64,000 nucleotides of DNA. Source: Paractinoplanes aksuensis. Lineage in GTDB: Bacteria > Actinomycetota > Actinomycetes > Mycobacteriales > Micromonosporaceae. This document shows positions 60,575-64,000 of this stretch, one piece after another; positions within the stretch are counted from its first letter, which is position 1, and every line of letters starts with the position of its first letter. The notes beneath the pieces were generated by a model that had not been told where the DNA came from, did no database searches, and saw nothing but the letters and a program-made list of their open reading frames with translations. Where the stretch lies: assembly GCF_024137025.1 (NCBI RefSeq), contig NZ_JAMYJR010000048.1, positions 1-64,000 of the forward strand, in the 5' to 3' direction. Both the position numbers and the translations under genes were made by a program.

Positions 60575-60589
60575 GTGAAGTAACTTCAC
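60575..60589. promoter_or_regulatory. MarR operator
   Basis: GTGAAGTAACTTCAC is a perfect 15-base palindrome (7-1-7) in the 73-base gap between the MarR and flavoprotein genes. The same GTGAA-N5-TTCAC frame recurs at 48198. Confidence 0.75.
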
Positions 60590-60629
60590 TGTAAAGCTAT
60601 CTCGGCGATCCGGAGAAACGGAGCATCAC

Positions 60630-61814
60630 ATGGACTCAGCGCGTGCCGTGATATCGGGGGCCAGCATCGCCGGGCTGTCGGCCGCCTACTGGCTCCGGCG
60701 GACGGGTTGGGAGGTGACCGTCGTGGAACGCGCACCGTCCTTCCGCGACGGCGGCCAGAACGTCGACGTCCGCGGCGTCGCCCGCGAGGTGCTCGCCCGA
60801 ATGGGGTTGTTCGACGCGGTCAAGGCCCAGAACACCACCGAGACCGGCACGGTCCTGGTCGACGGGTCGGGCAACGTACGGGTCGAGCTGCCCTCGGACG
60901 GGCCGGACGCCGCCACGGCCGAGTTGGAGGTGTTGCGCGGCGACCTGGCTCGCACGATCCTCGACGATCTGCCGGCCGGGGTCGAGTTCGTCTACGGCGA
61001 CCAGATCGACGACGTGGCGGACGGACCCGACGCCGTTGTAGTCACCCTGACCTCCGGGCGCAGGCTCGACGCCGACCTGCTGGTCATCGCCGAAGGCGTG
61101 CGGTCGACGACACGCGACCTCGTCTTCGGTGACCGGGTGAACCGCCGCGACCTGGGCATCACCATGGTGTTCGGCACCATCGCCCGGACGCCGGCGGACG
61201 ACGACCGGTGGCGCTGGCACAACGCCGTCGGCGGCCGGCAGATCCACCTGCGACCCGACAACCGGGGCACGATCCGCGCGATCCTCTCCTACGCCCGGGG
61301 CGAGGATCTGACCCAGCTCGACCGCGCCGCCGCACTGGCCGTGGTGCGGGAGCGCTACCGCGACGCCGGCTGGGAGGCGCCGCGCATCCTGGACGGGTTC
61401 GACACCTCCGACGACGTCTACCTCGACCGGTTGACCCAGATCCGGATGGACTCCTGGCACCGCGGCCGGGTCGTGCTGGCCGGCGATGCCGCGTGGTGCG
61501 TCACCCCTATGGGTGGTGGCGGCGCGTCGCTGGCCCTCACCAGCGGCTACGTCCTCGCCGCCCAGCTGGCCGGCGACGGGGGCCTCGACGCCTACGAGAA
61601 ATGGATGCGGCCGCTCGTGGACGACGTGCAGAAACTGCCGCCCGGGATCGAACGCTTCGCCTACCCGCAGACCCGTTTCGGCCTGGCCGTGCGGGGCGTG
61701 GCCGACAAAGTGCTCATGTCCCGGCTGCTGGTGCCCCTCACGGCCAAGCTGACCCAGGTCGCCCAGACCGACCAGCCCCTTCCGGAGATGCGGGTACCCA
61801 AGCCGATGGAATGA
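60630..61814 (+). CDS. FAD-dependent monooxygenase, TetX-like
   Basis: Soluble flavoprotein of 394 residues. Motifs: AVISGASIAGLSAAYWLRR, VVERAPSFRDGG, EVLRGDLARTIL (DG/GD) and VVLAGDAAWCVTPMGGGGAS (FAD). Group includes tetracycline- and rifamycin-inactivating oxygenases as well as biosynthetic ones. Regulated, by position, by the divergent MarR gene. CGGAG lies six bases before the ATG. Confidence 0.85.
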   Translation: MDSARAVISGASIAGLSAAYWLRRTGWEVTVVERAPSFRDGGQNVDVRGVAREVLARMGLFDAVKAQNTTETGTVLVDGSGNVRVELPSDGPDAATAELEVLRGDLARTILDDLPAGVEFVYGDQIDDVADGPDAVVVTLTSGRRLDADLLVIAEGVRSTTRDLVFGDRVNRRDLGITMVFGTIARTPADDDRWRWHNAVGGRQIHLRPDNRGTIRAILSYARGEDLTQLDRAAALAVVRERYRDAGWEAPRILDGFDTSDDVYLDRLTQIRMDSWHRGRVVLAGDAAWCVTPMGGGGASLALTSGYVLAAQLAGDGGLDAYEKWMRPLVDDVQKLPPGIERFAYPQTRFGLAVRGVADKVLMSRLLVPLTAKLTQVAQTDQPLPEMRVPKPME

Positions 61815-61858
61815 CGTCCTCTCAGCCTCGCCGTTCCGCCGCGCGGCGAATGACCACG

Positions 61859-61864
61859 TATGGT
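61859..61864 (+). promoter_or_regulatory. leaderless -10 box of the amidase gene
   Basis: TATGGT six bases before the ATG at 61871; it decides this start over in-frame ATGs at 61850 and upstream. Confidence 0.55.
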
Positions 61865-61870
61865 CGCCGG

Positions 61871-62971
61871 ATGTCCGTTTGGATCACCCGCTTGTCCTCT
61901 TCCGCACCTGGGGGACTGCTGGTCGCGGTGAAAGACGCCATCGACGTGGCCGGGGTCGTCACTACAGCCGGAAGTGCTCCCGTTCGCGCTCGTTCCGAAA
62001 CGGCGACGGCCGACGCCGCGTGCCTGTCCGGGGTGCGGGCGGCCGGGGCAGTCATCGTCGGCAAGACCACGCTGACTGAGATGTGCGTCAGCCCGGTGGG
62101 TGACAACGCGGTCTTCGGCACGCCGGTCAATCCGCTTGCTCCCTCGCTGATCCCTGGTGGTTCGTCGAGCGGGTCGGCGGTCGCTGTGGCCACCGGCGAG
62201 GTGGATCTGGGGCTGGGCACCGACACCGGCGGTTCGGTGCGGATCCCGGCCGCCTGCTGCGGAGTCGTGGGCCTGAAGACGACCTGGGGCCGGGTGCCGC
62301 TCGGCGGGGTCTGGCCCCTGGCGCCGAGCCTGGACGTCGTCGGCCCGATCGCTCGGGACGTGTCCGGGGTGGTCGAGGGGATGCGGTTGCTCGCCCCGGA
62401 CTGGGCCGAGCTGCCGGCCCCGGCCCGGGTGGTCGGACGGCTGCGGATCGAGGGCGTCGAGGACGCCGTGGAGAAGGCGATCGACCAGGCGTTGAAAGGG
62501 CTGGAAGTTCGTGAGGTATGGCTGCCGGGGTGGGACGACACCTACGAGGCGCTCGACGCGATCATTTTGGGCGAGCTGTGGCAGGCCCACCACGCACTGC
62601 TGGACGCGGACGGCGTAGGCGAGTTCGTCAACGGCGCGCTGCACGCCGGACGGGACGTCACGCCCCGCCGGTTGCGCGACGCGCTGGCCTACCGCGCAGC
62701 CTGGCAGGCCGAAGTGAGCGCCCTGCTGCGCGAGGTGGACGTGCTGGCGCTGCCGACCCTGGTGGCCGATCCCCCGCCATTGAGCGACTTCACGCGATTC
62801 CCGCTCACCCTGCTGACCGCACCGTTCAACCTGGCCGGGGTGCCCGCCCTGGCGATGCCGGTGCCGTCGGACGGGCCGGTGCCGGTCAGCCTGCAACTCG
62901 TCGGGCCCCTGAACGGCGAGGAACTGCTCTGCGCCACCGGCCTCGCGCTGGAGCTCAGCCTTCGGCGGTGA
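61871..62971 (+). CDS. amidase-signature family hydrolase
   Basis: Predicted amide or nitrile-derived amide hydrolase, 366 residues, shorter than typical members (about 450). The Ser-cisSer-Lys triad is visible: Lys in LLVAVKDAIDVAG, cis-Ser in PGGSSSGSAVAVA and the nucleophile Ser in GTDTGGSVRIPAAC. Natural substrate unknown. The start is set by TATGGT six bases upstream. It overlaps the convergent acetyltransferase remnant by 17 bases. Confidence 0.87.
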   Translation: MSVWITRLSSSAPGGLLVAVKDAIDVAGVVTTAGSAPVRARSETATADAACLSGVRAAGAVIVGKTTLTEMCVSPVGDNAVFGTPVNPLAPSLIPGGSSSGSAVAVATGEVDLGLGTDTGGSVRIPAACCGVVGLKTTWGRVPLGGVWPLAPSLDVVGPIARDVSGVVEGMRLLAPDWAELPAPARVVGRLRIEGVEDAVEKAIDQALKGLEVREVWLPGWDDTYEALDAIILGELWQAHHALLDADGVGEFVNGALHAGRDVTPRRLRDALAYRAAWQAEVSALLREVDVLALPTLVADPPPLSDFTRFPLTLLTAPFNLAGVPALAMPVPSDGPVPVSLQLVGPLNGEELLCATGLALELSLRR

Positions 62972-63319
62972 GGCACTCGTAGTCGTCGCGGAGGATGCCC
63001 ATCAGGATCTCGTCGTGGAAGGCGCCGCGGTGGAAGGTGGCGGCGCGACGGCGGCCTTCCTGGATGAAGCCGGCCTTCTCGTACGCCCGCTGGGCCCGGG
63101 GGTTGAACGACCAGACCTGCAGCTCGCCCTTGTTCACGGCCATCTCGTCGAACGCGTAGCGGACGGCTGCCTTGACCGCGTCGGTGCCGTAGCCGCGGCT
63201 CGTGTGCGGGGCGCCGAGGATGATGGCCAGGGTGGCGATGCGGGTGCGCGGCTTGACGCCGAACAGCGCCACGTGACCGATGAGTTCTCGGTCGTGGGTC
63301 TGCCGTCCAGGTCGGACAT
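62955..63319 (-). pseudogene. GNAT acetyltransferase with an internal deletion
   Basis: GGAGG nine bases before ATG 63319 starts MSDLDGRP, then the frame is lost after about eight codons. In another frame the coding sense resumes as DRELIGHVALFGVKPRTRIATLAIILG and GAPHTSRGYGTDAVKAAVRYA (acetyl-CoA loop) to the end at 62955, a RimJ-like C-terminal half. About 75 residues, the first half of the fold, are missing. A GTG at 63272 could start the remnant alone. Confidence 0.65.
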
Positions 63320-63350
63320 CGAGAGCTCCCTCCGTAGCCGCTCCCGATCT

Positions 63351-64000
63351 TCACACATGGGCTCCAGCGGCGGTCGACACGGCCTCGGCGATCCGGTGCA
63401 CCTCGGCCGGGCCGCAGCGGTGGTCGACCGGCAGGGTCAGGATGCGGTCGGCGAGGTCGGCGGCCTCGCCGTCCCCGCTCCAGAAGCCGTCGCGGTCCTG
63501 CCGCCAATGCACGGGGGCGAAGATCCCGCGCGCCGCCAGGTGAGCCAGCAGCGCATCCCGTGACTGCTCGGAAGAGCAAACGACCTGCACCCGGAATGGC
63601 GCCGTTTCCGCGCCGCCGGTTGCCGGCGGATTCCGGAGGAGAGTCTCCACGGCCCGGACGTTGCGGGTGCACGCCGCGCGGATCCCGTCGATGTCGAGCA
63701 GCGGCAGCACGGCTGTGGTGAAGGCGCTGGGTGCGGCGTCACTACCGAGGAGAGCCTGTTCGCCCCGTTGCTGAAGAGCGCGGAACCGGTCTTTCGGGAT
63801 CGGGTGACCGTCGAGCCAGGCGGCCTTGAGCAGCATCGCGGTCAGCTTCAGGTGGCTGCCCTCGTTCACGGGACCGGACGGGGCCGGCACCTCGAAGCCG
63901 CGCGGCGACCACAGCACAGCGCCGTCGGGGACAGGCAGGGTCTTCCGGAGCGAGGCCACGGCGTACGAGGCTGTGCTGTTCCGAGCCCACGGGCCGAAGG
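63351..64000 (-). CDS. DegT/DnrJ/EryC1-type aminotransferase, 5' end outside the window
   Basis: The open frame enters from the right edge and reads FGPWARNSTASYAVASLRKT, then LPVPDGAVLWSPRG, GSHLKLTAMLLK, HLAARGIFAPVHW and ends DHRCGPAEVHRIAEAV. The YxVxSLRKxLPVPDG pattern is typical of the C-terminal half of PLP aminotransferases of this superfamily that carry a truncated active site. The PLP lysine is not in the visible part. The acetyltransferase remnant follows 31 bases on. Confidence 0.75.
   Translation of the reverse strand, partial: FGPWARNSTASYAVASLRKTLPVPDGAVLWSPRGFEVPAPSGPVNEGSHLKLTAMLLKAAWLDGHPIPKDRFRALQQRGEQALLGSDAAPSAFTTAVLPLLDIDGIRAACTRNVRAVETLLRNPPATGGAETAPFRVQVVCSSEQSRDALLAHLAARGIFAPVHWRQDRDGFWSGDGEAADLADRILTLPVDHRCGPAEVHRIAEAVSTAAGAHV

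Overview
The window looks like chromosomal DNA from a high-GC actinomycete, most likely Micromonosporaceae (Actinoplanes or a close relative). That placement is inference. It rests on GC-rich third codon positions, frequent GTG starts, an rRNA leader of the actinobacterial type, many apparently leaderless genes (TAnnnT, 6-7 bases, then ATG or GTG) and the gene families present. I saw no tRNA gene, transposase, integrase, prophage or CRISPR array.

Layout. 1-1360: promoter and boxA leader of an rRNA operon that reads leftward out of the window, then gene-free DNA with a 45-base tandem array. 1361-10566: housekeeping and small accessory genes (mraY, tyrS, PPK2 kinase, a second-type adenylate kinase, PemK-like protein, two nucleotidyltransferases, a four-HTH protein, a DNA glycosylase, a RibD-like reductase). 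10587-15504: a potADBC-type polyamine uptake operon facing a PucR-type regulator. 15505-16251: remains of an ECF sigma factor and its partner. 16259-30373: P1 peptidase, hybrid histidine kinase, two DHA2 efflux pumps, a PadR/membrane pair, GyrI-like protein, aldo/keto reductase with TetR, a DUF1062 protein and NAD(P)HX dehydratase. 30357-31073: a histidine phosphatase.

31123-43166 is a maltodextrin locus. A leftward operon malE-malF-malG-neopullulanase-amylopullulanase is divergent from a LacI-family regulator. The secreted two-domain enzyme would cut starch, pullulan or glycogen outside the cell, the ABC importer would bring oligomers in, and the cytoplasmic GH13 enzyme would finish them. 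The importer ATPase is not encoded here.

45743-60020 is a surface or exopolysaccharide locus: deacetylase, PLP aminotransferase, GT4 glycosyltransferase, chain-length protein, flippase, O-antigen ligase/polymerase, a six-hairpin-like lipoprotein, two paralogous FemAB/GNAT proteins around a flavin monooxygenase, and on the other strand a third FemAB-like protein and a BNR-type secreted protein. The chain-length protein looks like a BY-kinase that has lost its Walker A lysine and all C-terminal tyrosines. A GTGAA-N5-TTCAC palindrome lies at both the locus promoter and the promoter of the MarR gene that closes it. 60630-64000 holds a flavoprotein, an amidase, a broken acetyltransferase and the end of a DegT-type aminotransferase.

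A second theme is intergenic tandem repeats. At least eight arrays, each with its own unit (15 to 57 bases), sit between genes, and several appear to be copies of the neighbouring gene's own 3' end or 5' leader.
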